From: Gnetum montanum
Taxonomy: Eukaryota; Streptophyta; Gnetopsida; Gnetales; Gnetaceae
Direction of reading: 5' to 3'
Assembly (NCBI GenBank): GCA_015680685.1
Contig: MNCI01035134.1
Span: 89,370-153,369 of the forward strand
Length of the DNA stretch: 64,000 bases
How positions within the stretch are numbered: the stretch's first letter is position 1; the number at the start of each line of letters is the position of its first letter. Position numbers and translations under genes: made by a program. This document shows, piece after piece, positions 11,541 to 22,400 of this stretch. The notes beneath the pieces are model-generated. The model did not search any database and was not told the DNA's origin. It saw only the letters and a program-made list of their open reading frames with translations.

Positions 11541-12092
11541 AAAGTTTTCAATTAGAATGGGCATCTCCTCCATGACTAAGGTTTATGTTAGAGATACAAA
11601 AAATGAAATAGACTTTAGCAATAGTAGAGGTTGAGAATGATTTTGTGACGATATGATTCTTCTTAAATGATTTGATTTATTGTGTGTTGACTAGAATGAC
11701 TTTTTATGGGCAATTAGGATGGTATATTTGTAGAGCATCAAAGTTGAACATGGAGTGGATTATATAAGATCATTTTTATAAGATTTGCAACTTATTACAT
11801 TGTGGCACATAAGTGGAATTTCCATATAGGGCCTTATCATCTATTTTAAATTCTACATGGCTAATATTAACATAATGACGTTGCTTTTTGTACCCTTTAT
11901 GGACCTTATTCAACATTAATTCTATCCTACAATTTTTATGCTAGAATAATGTCAAGTTCAATGTTAATTGCTTTGTTTAATGTATAAAGTTTCATTTTAA
12001 TGGGTAATTTAGGTAACTTTTCATACACTAATTTGTATGGGAAATATCCTATGGGGATCTTGCATGTAGCGTGATATGTGTAGAAGCATCAT

Positions 12093-12960
12093 TTAGTTTT
12101 GATTTATAATCCCTTTTATACTTGCTAATGGCCTTGTAAGAGTACATATAATTTTCCTATTCATTACTTTAGTTAGACTATTTTCTTGGGAGTAACAAGA
12201 TGCTACAAATTTGTGCTTAACCCTTAAGTATTGAATTAGCTTTTTAAAGGTAACACTCATGAAATGGGTACCATTATTTAAAAATAAGTACCTTGGACAC
12301 ATTAAACTAATTTACTACCTATGGTTTAAATAATTTTGTGGTTATGGCCATGTGCAATTAGATACTATGGCAACTTCTACACACTTGGTATAGTAGTCTA
12401 GAGAAAAAATAATATAAGATTTCCCATTTTACATAGGTATGATGGGACTCATGAAATTAGTTCTTCACAAATTATATGGTTCTAGTAGTTAGATTCATTG
12501 TTGGGATCCTTCAAATCTTAATATCATCCCACTATCACATTAATATCTCTCATAGGATTTGGTGAATTAGTTGGGATCCTAGAAGAGTGTAGGCCAAATG
12601 TATCTAGTCATAAAAATTTTAATGGTTGTTCATCTTCTTGCATAATGGCCTCCACAAGGCTCTTTATAAATGTCTTAGAAAAGTTTTGGCTAATTATCTA
12701 TAAGCACATACTAATGTACTAGGTCATCTACAAAAATTTTATAGAGTTTTCCCTCTATCTTTATATAGTTCTTAGGAATTATTATTTTCCATGCTTGTCC
12801 CATTTATTAGGAACCTCTTGCATTTTTAAGTATGTGAGATATTCATTAAACCATGGCTTTCCCACTTTACATGAAGCTATTGTGGCTTTGTTGAATAGTA
12901 ATTCACATAGAATTAATTAGAAAGAGTTTCTTTAATAGCCTTATTATCCTACCATAATTG
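12093..12960 (-). pseudogene. E6 integrase remnant
   Basis: The open stretch 12093-12302 reads FLNNGTHFMSVTFKKLIQYL then VKHKF ... KVMNRKI, a degraded form of the E1 core (ISDNGTHF ... TNREI). The second catalytic Asp is replaced by Asn. To the right, 12400-12700 retains traces of the zinc region and first core block. It has no coding capacity. Confidence 0.75.
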
Positions 12961-14281
12961 AGACAAATGATTTGCAACTACATTCTTGGTGCCTTTCCTA
13001 TTAATTATTATAATGTCAAAATCCTGCAAGATAATTAGGCATTGAATAACAAAAGGGCTAACTACTAGTTTATTCATAAGAAACTAAAATACACTATGAT
13101 CTATGCACACAAACACTTGATATTCAAGCACATAATGCATAAAATTTATGAGTGCATACATTGCTACCAACATTTTTTTTAGTTATGGTATAGCTTAGTA
13201 TTGTACTTGTAATGCTTTTTCTTGTACAATTGATGTACTATGGATGTTTTTAATCATTCAACTACGTAAGCACAATCCCTAATACATGATTGGATGCATC
13301 TATCATGATGTAAAATGACTTAAACCAATTGTGGGCTTTTAGAATTGGTGTTTCTACAAGTTTCTACTCCAAAAGCTTAAAATCCTATTTGCATTCCTTA
13401 GTTTACTTAAATGATACATCGTTCTTTGTTAGTTCCACTAATGGCTTAGCAATATTAGATAAATTTTTAATATAGCATTTGTAATAACTAGTATGACTAA
13501 GAAATGACTTATTGTATTTGACTATTTATGGTTTTTGTGTAATTCCGTGGATAACTTTGATTTTCTTTGGATTAACCTCTATTCCTCTTTTTAATACATG
13601 GTGTCTAAGAATAATGTGATTTAGGACTGTCAAATGGCTTTTCTGCTAATCGAGCTTTGGATTTGTCTTTACATATTGCTCAAGAAGTTTCAAGATCAAA
13701 TCAAAATCAAAATCATAGGTGAAGAATTCATTCATAAAGAATTCTATACCATTACCAATTTTTTAAAAAAATATATTAAGGATAAATCATTGAAAGATTA
13801 CAATGGCAATGCATAGGTGAAAGGGAATCTTGTTGTATATGAAAGTTCCCCAAGGACTTATAAATGTGGTTTTGGTCTAGTCTTTGAAAGCTATTTGAAT
13901 TTGATTATAACCACTTTAGTCATAAAAAAAACTATAATATTTATGTCCTATAATTGTATCTAACACTTGGTTAACAAATGACAACACAAAATGATCTTTA
14001 AATGTTTTCATATTTAATGATCTGAGAAATCAATGCACATCCTTCACTAGTCTTTCTTTTTGAAAATAATAGAAAATGGGCTCACCAAGTTACTATATGC
14101 TATAAGGTATATAAATCCTTTTTTCAAGAGTTTCTCAATCTCCTTCTTTACAAATTTCTTCAACTTGGGATTTAGGCTATGCTAAGGTCGGTGTTTTGGC
14201 TTGAGGGTAGGATCTATGTAGATTCCATGCTATCATATGCATGGATCAATCCTTATTATTTCACCATATAAATAAGTAAAA
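12961..14281 (-). pseudogene. E6 RNase H and reverse transcriptase remnants
   Basis: RNase H traces lie at 12960-13300. RT blocks LNPKLKKFVKKEIEKLL and KKGFIYLIAYSNLVSPFSII are at about 14170-14080, and further blocks near 13990-13840 and 13560-13400. The catalytic box is not intact. Many stops and frameshifts. Homology to E1 RT (2111-3060) is clear by eye along the whole segment. Confidence 0.75.
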
Positions 14282-14581
14282 CTATTAAGCACTTGTTGAT
14301 TATCTTAAGTAAATTTCACTTTTGATCTTTCATAAGTTGAAAATTTATGATTACTAGCTTGTCATTTTCTAAGAACATATACTCAAGAGATTCCAGCAAT
14401 AATTTTAGTTTAACAGGATTCAATTTTTTCTTCTATGGAATTTTCAATATTTCCCAGTTCATCTCTTTTTCTTGCATGTTTTTGCTTGAAAAAATTATCA
14501 TCTAATATGTTTCATCTCATTCATCTTATCAAGATAGGAATTTGTGAGGGCTTCTCATATTTTTATGAAAATTAAGGACCG

Positions 14582-14836
14582 NTTTTACTTATTTATATGG
14601 TGAAATAATAAGGATTGATCCATGCATATGATAGCATGGAATCTACATAGATCCTACCCTCAAGCCAAAACACCGACCTTAGCATAGCCTAAATCCCAAG
14701 TTGAAGAAATTTGTAAAGAAGGAGATTGAGAAACTCTTGAAAAAAGGATTTATATACCTTATAGCATATAGTAACTTGGTGAGCCCATTTTCTATTATTT
14801 TCAAAAAGAAAGACTAGTGAAGGATGTGCATTGATN
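14582..14836. other. N-bounded inverted copy of 14029-14281 (probable assembly artefact)
   Basis: Between single N bases at 14582 and 14836, the 253-base segment is the reverse complement of the 253 bases 14029-14281, with no difference that I could see. It interrupts E6 between RT and protease, where the RT-protease linker should be. Confidence 0.85.
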
Positions 14837-15250
14837 CATTTTAAGCTTTTCATCGATTATGCTAAGCCAAGCTTATTCCATGATGATGGGGAATTTCCAC
14901 TTGTAGTTCTCCACATGAATTATTTTAGAAAATCAGCCAAATATGATTACTCATTAATGATGATCATAATGTTCTCTACTTGTCCTAGTGGAATAGTAAT
15001 GACATGATCTACAAGCTTCAATCTAATCTTTCATTTCTTAAGTATAGGCAAGTTCCAAGCATTGTACATTTCTTTAAAAATTAAGTTCATGTTGGAACTT
15101 AAATCTAATAGATCTTTCCACAACACATTTCTAGAAATTTGCAAAAAGATTAAGGGGTAGGATTTATTGACTTCTTGGAAAGAGCAACTACCTTGATCTA
15201 ATTGGTCACAATGTGAGTGAGCATGATAGCCTCAATATTTGCATTTTAGT
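14837..15250 (-). pseudogene. E6 aspartic protease remnant
   Basis: Minus-strand translation gives YKWKFPIIMExAWLSIID near 14870-14920 (compare FPIIMGRAWLST in E1) and, near 15090-15120, DLSSNMNLIFKEM where E1 has DSGSRVNLISQEL. The DSG triad is therefore lost. Flanked on the left by the N-bounded inverted segment and on the right by gag-side linker traces up to about 15800. Confidence 0.7.
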
Positions 15251-15799
15251 TTGAAGGTAGTCCTGACTTGCTTAAAATGTTTGAGGATATTAATGTTAAG
15301 GTAGGATTTGTAGCTACCACTAGTTTGGATGAACTAAAAAATCTACAAAATGGATGCTCTTAAGACTTTTGGTTAGAATTGTATGAAATATCATCCATTT
15401 TTATGTTAATGATTCTTGTAGAATTTCTCTATTATGGTTGTGATGACATTTCACCTTGCATTAGCTAAGATGACACTAAAGGATGATGAATATGTAAATA
15501 TTGATGATGCATTAGTGGTCGATGATAGGTATAAGGAGGTGAATTTGCATGAGGACTAGAGATTTTATGAAACTGTAGTGGGTAATAATAGTAGGAGGAT
15601 GAATGTGTAGAGGTACCAATAGAAGAAGCAAGTTGTTGGATATAATATCCATAAGGATCAAGTTGCCTGAAAGAATACTATTACCTTCATGGTCTTATCC
15701 CTCATAACTATGAGTTTTGCCACTACTGATGATTCTACATCTTCAATATATGAACAAGCACATTTTTTCATCTTCATCAATAAGGAAAAGGATAACATA

Positions 15800-18135
15800 G
15801 CTTAGTACATTAAGCGAGTGTTTAAAAAATTATTATTTCTATTTTTAATTAAGTAATTATAAAAAATAAAAAATCACAAAAATTTCTAGTTATCTAGAGA
15901 TTACTAATGTATTTGAATTTTTTGTATTTTATATATGATGTCTTAGCAAACATAAATAGTTCCTCTAATTAATAAAAAACTTTGTGGAAATAGGCTGAAG
16001 AAAATACATTCTAACAAGTTCACATACTAGTTTAGAAAAATGGTACAATTGTATTCATTATCTTACATTAAAAATGCAAATTTTTTATTTCACTATAATG
16101 AAATAATTTCAATAATATGCATGCATTTATATAGATAACACATAAGTAGTTGTAAAGTGACCAATCCTCTATCTTGAATTAATTGAGAGTCTTATTGTTT
16201 CTACAAAAATGTTCTTGTACCAATCAATAAGGATACCTCCATGGATCACATGTTTGTGTGTATGGCCCATAGCTATAAATGGTCTTTGGAACTATATAAT
16301 CTTCAATATATAAATGATTGTAAAATGAAGGGGGTACAATTCACCAATTGAATATGGACTTAGCCTACCATCTAACATAGGATAGATAAGGGGGTGTAGT
16401 AGAATGATGATGAACTTAATGCTAAAACTGATGAAATATGGACAATGTATAATAAAATATAAGTCATGTAACCATGCTTAAAAAGCAATAAAAATAATGA
16501 CAATAAAAGGAAAATAAGAGCAAGATATGCAGGAAAGGGTTTGAGTTTTCCTTCCTAGTAAATGAAAATGCTTAATTTAGTAAAAATGTAGATTTTGTCT
16601 CCTAGGAAGGAGTAAGTGCTACAAAGTATGGGGTACACACTATGAAGTAAAAATAATAATTATAACTTAATTTATGAGTAAATAAGGAGTTTAAACACTG
16701 AAATTTAGCTTTTTAGTATGTAGATCTAGATGGAAAATCTTCTAGCATTGCTTGGGATTGTTTCAAAATAGGGTTATTTCTATGAATAGTCCCATAGATG
16801 ATGTTAGTACTATAGTAGATGATGTTGATGTTGGATTTGGAGATGTTGAAACTAGTCCTTGTGTCATTGATGACATAGGACATTGATGCAATGATGCTGA
16901 TATTAGCATTAATGTGCTCACTTTTACCAAAGGTTACTTAGGCATCTAAACCAAGCTTGTGGATTGGAAGAGATGTTGGGATGACCAAGAAGCATGTAGG
17001 TGACATAGTGGATGTAGGTACTTATGCTTTTGATCTCTTGAAATTTAAAAAGTTTTCTATACCTCTAGAAATCAATCTCAAATTCATATTTAATTCTAGG
17101 ATTTATAAGGTTAGAATTTTCAAATTTCACTCCAAGTTAAGTGTAGTTGATTGGAGTGCATTTTTGGAAATTAGAAGTTCATGTGCAAGGAAATGATGTT
17201 GATGATACATTATACTAATTAGCATCAGCACTTGCATTACATTCTCAACTTCCATTCCAAGATTCTAGAAACTACTATTGATACCTGACCTAATGCTAAA
17301 CATGTTGTGATGATTTCAAACAAATGCTGAGGATCACACATGGTTTAAAACTATAGTTGGAAAATAAAATTGTGTTGTATGTTGCAGATTTAACTAAGGT
17401 AAATGACACTAATGTTGATGTTAGCATTGTCTAGCCATACTTAGAAAAAATGTACTAGTTCATATCTTCTGAAACTTGCTGAAATTATCAAAATTAATGC
17501 CTATAATCTCAAAATTAATGTAAGTTAATCATTGAGGTGAAACTAGAATTAGAGGATAAGTTTGGGTATAGTAATATAATGGTGAATAAGTTAAGTGATG
17601 TTGACACTAGCTTTAGTGTTACCCAACATTACCTATATGACACTAATTTGTTTTTTTATTTTTGAAATTGCTAGGAGCACCAAAATTGATGCTCATATAT
17701 TGGATCATGACTAGGAACATCTTTTGGGGATCCATGGAAGCTTAAAACATGACTTATGATGATGATTTTGGGGTGTTTTGATAGCCTAAGTAGTTGAAAT
17801 AATTTGAAAATCATACTTGTTCTAGTTGTAAAAATAAAGAAAAGTGGATATAACATTGCTCTTTCTTGATGAAAATTGCTAAGGTGTCAAAGGAGGATTC
17901 ACTAAGAAGAAGATGGATGATGATTTAGTAATGGATGATGAAAAGAGAAAAAAGTAGGATGAGGGGAGAATTCTAGGATATCACTAATACACTAGTTATG
18001 AGGATAGTACTATGGAAAAAAAGAGGGTCATGTATAAATTCCACATACATAATGATCAAAAGGATGCCATTACTAACATTCACATCATGTTCCACTTAAA
18101 CTCTTAATGCATCCTCATTAAAATAGAATATAATT
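15800..18135. other. Unrecognised interval with TGATGTTGACACTAATG-type repeats
   Basis: No gene can be supported. From about 16790 to 17660 short related words recur in both orientations, e.g. GATGCTGATATTAGCATTAA at 16892 and GACACTAATGTTGATGTTAG at 17405. The same words occur at 25530-25670. They resemble the palindromic U3 cassettes of LTRs in this window, so a decayed LTR is possible. Confidence 0.35.
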
Positions 18136-18728
18136 TCTTAATTATTACTAATGTGTTGATGGAAGGAAGAGAATGAGGTAGGAGGAGAATTTAGAGGAGA
18201 AATAGAGAAGCATAAGAGAGAAGAGATGAAGTATAAAATTTAAAAATTGAGAAAGCAAGAAAAGAGGGAAATAAAAAAGAAACATTGTGTATATGCCAAG
18301 TTAAGATGCTATGCCACAGAAATGGGGCATGACTAAATCCCATACTCTAATGATATAGATTAGCTAATAGATTGATCATTTCTTTCCCTACTCCACTCAA
18401 TTTGAACACATCTTCACATGGAGTAAAATTAGGAGAACACTCGTTACTCTATGCATGAGACATATTTATTGATAAACATCCTCACCATGGTATGTTGATA
18501 GAAATAAATGTTAGTAGAATAATACAACTAGAGATTAGGAAGAATATAAAATGTTGCATGGGAGAAATATAGAGGAATGATAGTATAAAATAGATAAATA
18601 GAGGATGAAAACAAAGATAGAGAGTATATAAAAAATAATGTAATAAGACACAAGTAAAGTAAGGGATAAGGATTAGATTGAACCTAATAATATTATATAT
18701 ATATATATATATTAAAATGTAGTACCTC
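18136..18728. repeat. First copy of a ~600-bp near-identical direct repeat
   Basis: Matches 18830-19431 almost base for base, with roughly ten single-base differences and two short indels, including the length of a TA microsatellite at its end. No coding content recognised. Confidence 0.85.
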
Positions 18729-18828
18729 TTAAGATATGCTTAGCTTACAGGATCTTGGTATTGATTCCTACTTAAATCCATTAAATATTATGCTCCATTA
18801 CTAAGATTCTTGATGATGTTATAGGGAT

Positions 18829-19386
18829 NTCTTAATTATTACTAATGTGTTGATGGAAGGAAGAGAATGAGGTAGGAGGAGAATTTAGAGGAGAAATAGA
18901 GAAGCATAAGAGAGAAGAGATGAAGTATAAAATTTTAAAATTGAGAAAGCAAGAAAAGAGGGAAATAAAAAAGAAACATTATGTATATGCCAAGTTAAGA
19001 TGCTATGCCATAGAAATGGGGCATGACTAAATCCCATACTCTAATGATATAGATTAGCTAATAGATTTATCATTTCTCTCCCTACTCCACTCAATTTGAA
19101 CACATCTTCACATGGAGTAAAATTAGTAGAACACTCGTTACTCTATGCATGAGACATATTTATTGATAAACATCCTCACCATGGTATGTTGATAGAAATA
19201 AATGTTAGTAGAATAAGACAACTAGAGATTAGGAATAATATAAAATGTTGCATGGGAGAAATATAGAGGAATGATAGTATAAAATAGATAAATAGATAGA
19301 TAGAGGATGAAAACAAAGATAGAGAGTATATAAAAAATAATGTAATAAAACACAAGTAAAGTAAGGGATAAGGATTAGATTGAACC

Positions 19387-19418
<32 letters not shown>

Positions 19419-19432
19419 AATGTAGTACCTCN
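18829..19432. other. N-bounded second copy of 18136-18728 (probable haplotype contig)
   Basis: Single N bases at 18829 and 19432 enclose 602 bases that repeat 18136-18728. Differences include an extra AGATAGAT unit and a longer TA run (about 19391-19418). The N boundaries and low divergence suggest an alternative-haplotype contig placed in a scaffold gap. Confidence 0.75.
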
Positions 19433-20420
19433 TGCTTATGCTTCTTTTCAAGAATGTCTAGCTCAACACATCAAATTTTGTAATTTCACATGTTTGTTAT
19501 CCAATTGTTTAAGGTTTCTTAAAGAGACCACACATCTACCTCCACTAGTAAAATTGGTTTATATTCATAGGTAAGCATGAATGGGGCTTCACTAGTTACA
19601 TTTTGGAAAGTGGTTTAGTAGACCCAAAGTGCATAAGATAGCTAGACATCCTAGTTTTGTTGGAACTGGTCAACCATGGTTTTGAGAAAATGGATGAGAG
19701 ATTTTTTGGTTGACTTAGCTTGAACATCAAATTAGGAAAAACAGGAAGATGATAATGACTAGATAACCTAATACTAACAAAAAAAATTCAAAAACTCTTT
19801 TCTCTATAATGAGGTCCATTTTCGTTAACAATGTGGAGGGAAATACTAAAGTAGGTGATGATGTGATCTAAAATAAAATGACAAATATATTTGAATGTTA
19901 CAGATTTTAAGGGAACAGCTTCAAACAACTTGGTGAAGTACTTTCTAGGTATCAAAAGAAATTAATAACTCATAGAAGATAAAAGAATTAATAGAACCTA
20001 TGAGATCTAGCCCCCATTTATGGAAGGGTCATACAATTTCTAAGATCCTAAGCTCTTGAGATGGTACATAAATAGATGGAGCATATTGTTGACATATATC
20101 ATAAATTTTAACTATTATATGTGTATCCTTAGACATTGTGGATCACTAGTAACCTAGCAAGATGATACAAGCTACAAGAGACCATAATCTAAAGTGATCA
20201 TCACATACACCTAAATGTACTTATTTCTTCATTATCTAGGCAAATATAAAAGAATATCTAATTTAAACATATGACATAAAATACCAAGATTAATAATACA
20301 AAAATATTTAGAACATTTAACGAGAGCATATTTTTGTGATAAAGATAACTTTTTGGAAGTCTTTTTGGTTTACAAGTATTTTATGATGTCATAGTATTAT
20401 TCATCTTCTTTTAAGTTAAC
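19433..20420 (-). pseudogene. E7 integrase remnant
   Basis: The core shows NENGPHYREKSF near 19830-19800 (relatives have DNGxQF) and, 5' to 3' further on, YALWVY, SEAPFMLTYEYKPILLVEVD near 19600-19545. These match the DNG block and the LWAYRT ... PFxLVYG ... PVE segment of gypsy integrases. The second Asp reads Asn and stops are frequent. Confidence 0.65.
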
Positions 20421-21689
20421 TAAGCTAATGTGTTGTGTATCTATGAGAGTTATAAGATATAGTTTGTATTGAGTGAGATAAAATATCTTGAAGGAAAACA
20501 AGATTTGTAAGAAGAGAAAAAGTAGTGACTACATTTGCAAGCATGTTTTCTAAGTGATGAATGTATATTAATAAATATTTTCCAAACTACATAATAATCT
20601 TCTTAGCTAAGTTAAGATAGGGTTGAAAGTGTTCAAATTTACAAGCATATTCATCATTTACTTGATGTATAACTAATTGAGAATCACCATGAACAAAAAC
20701 CTCTTGATTCCTAAGTGGATTACTAGAAGAAAATCTTAATTATTATCATTGTATTCAACAACATTATGAGTGCATGAAAAATGAAATTTACAAGTTTGAT
20801 AGATAGGATATATATGTTTGTAATGAAGGATGCAAGACATGCTAAAACCTTGGGTTCTATGGATATCAGTAAAATACAAGGATGAATTAAAATTCTCATG
20901 TGTTAACATTGTAGTTGGGAGAAGCTTGGTTTCATTCTCAACTAGATCCTCTACAAGAGGTTGAATAGTTATAGTAAATGGTTGCAATAATGGGATTTAT
21001 GTGAGAAGGTCTATTGGGGCTTGATCTTTGATAGAGTGTTGAGAAAGGCATGATAAGTCAAACTTCATGAGAAGTGTTTTTCATTTTTCCATGTAGTTGT
21101 TATCATAGGATTTGGAAGAGATAGAGCATAAGATATTATCTTAGCTTATGACATGAATCCTTATTCCTAGTGGGTATTATTTCCATTTTTTAATAGTAAA
21201 TATATGGTATAAATAAATTTTTTCTATATTTATATGTCATGTTTCATAGTTTGAGAAAGAATGAGAGATGTAATAGATGGAAAGATCTACAACATCTTCA
21301 TGTCATTGGTAAAGCATGATCACAATGGAGTGATTAGATTTGAAGATATAAAGGTAAAACAAAAAATCAAGTTAAGGGAGATGAAGCATGGTAGGATTAG
21401 TAAGGGAGTTCTTGAACACATCAAAGGCCTTTTGAAACTTCAAGTCCTAGTTGAAGGCCATGAATGTTTTAAGCTAATGGAATAAGAAATGAAATTGGTG
21501 AGTAGGATGCCTATGAAATGACATATTTTTTGAAGGAAATCTTATAGTATGAACATGTTTTTAAGGTACTTAGGGGGTGTAAGATCCAAGATGAATTTTA
21601 ATTTGTTAGGATCTATTAGTATTCTATTGGTTGAGACCAATAATCCTAGCATCTTATCTATTTCTATGTCAAAAATGCACTTTCTGGGT

Positions 21690-22150
21690 TTAAGTGAAGA
21701 TTGTATTGATTGCATCAGGGTAAGAGTAAGTCAAGATTGATGAAATAATGAGAAGCTTGTTCATATGTTACTCCAGCATTCTTAAGCTTGAAAGGCATTT
21801 TTTCATAACAAAAAGTTCCTCATGGAGTCATAAAAGTTATGAAACATTAATGTTTGGGGTTAATTTATATTTGGTTGTGCTTAAAAAACCATCCATAAAG
21901 AAAAGTAAAGCATGATCCATTGTTGTGTCTATGAATTGATCAATGTTGGGTAATGGAAAGATATTTTTTAATATTACATTATTGAGATCACAAAAAATAA
22001 TACATATTCTAATGACTCAAATCTTCTTAGGAACAACTACCATGTTAGATACCTAGTTTAAATAACTTACAAGGCATATGTAACTTATGTTGTGGAGTTT
22101 GGTGATCTGTTACTTAATAGGTAAGGCTAAATTAGGTTTAATTTTTCTAG
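21690..22150 (-). pseudogene. E7 reverse transcriptase remnant
   Basis: Shows NMVVVPKKI, FCDLNNVIL, FPLPNIDQFIDTTMDH, FMDGF and GTFCYEKMPFKLKNAGVTYE in order, i.e. RT blocks 2 to 4 with the fingers and palm start. The YxDD-containing block was not readable. Several stops. Expected product would copy element RNA; no function remains. Confidence 0.72.
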
Positions 22151-22400
22151 ATTTTTATTTGATATCTTACCCTTCTCAAGAATGATGTTATGTTAGACTA
22201 AATATGGGTTTAAGCCTAGCATGTCATTATTTTTCTAGGTAAACATAATAGGAGTTTTTTGTAATATAGCAAAGATTGATTTCCTAAGGGTTTAGGGAAA
22301 GTTTCCCTTTAGTAGGATCTTTTTATCATTTCTTTTGATTAGTTGTGGTAAGTTTGAAAATGGGATCATTGATTAAGGTTAGCTTTGGAAATTAAGTCAT

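Larger units (their letters stand above)
11540..15800 (-). mobile_element. E6: heavily decayed Athila-like element body
   Basis: The minus strand carries, from right to left, a gag/protease linker (15250-15790), protease, RT, RNase H, integrase and the post-integrase block. It aligns module by module with E1 but with many more stops and indels, so it is older. No LTR is clearly attached; the right end stops near 15800 and the left end near 11540, at sequence like the SHGGDG block (GGGCATCTCCTCCATGAC). Confidence 0.75.
19433..22400 (-). mobile_element. E7: decayed Ty3/gypsy element of a Tat-like clade
   Basis: Minus-strand conceptual translation gives RT blocks FPLPNIDQFIDTTMDHALL then FFMDGF near 21990-21880 and GTFCYEKMPFKLKNAGVTYE near 21830-21770, wording typical of Tat/Ogre-type RT rather than of the Athila elements here (which read FAYKQMPFGLCNAP). 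Integrase C-terminal wording YALWVYxTTFQNVTSEAPFM is at about 19640-19570. Everything between is broken by stops. No LTRs were found attached; the left end is cut by the N junction at 19432. Confidence 0.7.
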
